A stretch of DNA of 5,749 bases from Sphingomonadaceae bacterium (lineage in GTDB: Bacteria; Pseudomonadota; Alphaproteobacteria; Sphingomonadales; Sphingomonadaceae): contig JAGREF010000166.1 in NCBI GenBank assembly GCA_020446665.1, forward strand, positions 1 through 5,749. The letters run 5' to 3'. Numbering within the stretch: the stretch's first letter is position 1; each line of letters opens with the position of its first letter. Shown piece after piece: positions 5,583 to 5,749 of this stretch. Both the position numbers and the translations under genes were made by a program. A model generated the notes under the pieces. That model saw only the letters and a program-made list of their open reading frames with translations, made no database searches and was not told the DNA's origin.

Positions 5583-5592
5583 GATATTCTCC

Positions 5593-5749
5593 ATGACCAA
5601 CACTTCCTCTACCCTATCCGGCTCGCAATTCGTCAATGTCGGCGAACGCACCAATGTCACCGGCTCTGCTGCCTTCAAGAAGCTGATCCTCGGCGGCGAT
5701 TATGCTGCTGCGGTAGAAGTCGCGCGCCAGCAGGTCGAAAACGGCGCGC
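5593..5749 (+). CDS. metH: Methionine synthase, pterin-binding and cobalamin part, 5' end
   Basis: Fifty-two codons are visible before the window ends. After a short Thr/Ser-rich lead, the residues [20 protein letters not shown] (13-32) and [10 protein letters not shown] (43-52) match the start of the methyltetrahydrofolate-binding domain of MetH, just past the homocysteine domain of one-piece enzymes. The missing part should carry the rest of the pterin domain, the cobalamin-binding domain and perhaps the SAM-dependent reactivation domain. ATG 5593 is chosen because it leads straight into the motif. There is no strong ribosome site: the nearest purine-rich bases (GGGATGACGG, 5574-5583) belong to the inverted repeat, so that element may influence translation. 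It lies 106 bases after the first metH part, same strand, presumably cotranscribed. Confidence 0.93.
   Translation, partial: MTNTSSTLSGSQFVNVGERTNVTGSAAFKKLILGGDYAAAVEVARQQVENGA

Noticed and set aside
5470..5600. metH broken by a frameshift
   Set aside because: The first part ends just after a complete homocysteine domain, and the second begins with its own ATG directly before the pterin domain, so both look like designed separate chains.

Overview
The window looks like chromosomal DNA of a high-GC alphaproteobacterium, most likely a sphingomonad or erythrobacter. The reasons are the codon and GC style, the GTAAC-N16-CGAA type of ECF-sigma promoter, methionine synthase split into two genes, and a GTCATCCCAGCGAAAGC-type inverted repeat of a kind common in these genomes. 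The genus is inference. No mobile element, RNA gene or CRISPR array was seen.

Bases 1-2350 are a bufferin locus (ribosomally made, post-translationally modified copper-binding peptides). A DUF2282-type precursor gene (bufA1, minus strand, cut by the left edge) and a second, six-cysteine precursor gene (bufA2, plus strand) diverge from a 199-base region. That region carries two mirror-image promoters: a perfect 10-bp dyad supplies GTAAC on each strand, each followed after 16 bases by CGAA. bufA2 is followed by a strong GC hairpin and an AT-rich spacer, then by bufB (DUF692, the iron enzyme that modifies precursor cysteines) and bufC (DUF2063, its partner). bufB and bufC are translationally coupled. 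No DoxX-type bufD gene lies between bufC and the next operon.

Bases 2351-5749 are a methionine / SAM-cycle operon in the same direction. A near-leaderless gene encodes a two-domain ArsR-type regulator fused to a SAM-methyltransferase fold (SahR type), and an AT-rich palindrome overlaps its likely -10 box. It abuts metF (methylenetetrahydrofolate reductase), which overlaps the gene for the homocysteine/zinc domain of methionine synthase. After a 106-base gap filled mostly by an 81-bp perfect inverted-repeat element, the second part of methionine synthase begins (pterin-binding domain) and runs off the right edge.

The first block likely produces and matures two periplasmic copper-buffering peptides under one stress sigma factor. 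The second block regenerates methionine from homocysteine and is probably derepressed when S-adenosylhomocysteine accumulates. The most noteworthy points are the symmetric promoter pair joining two different bufferin precursors, the processing or attenuation hairpin between precursor and enzymes, and the repeat element inserted at the split point of metH.
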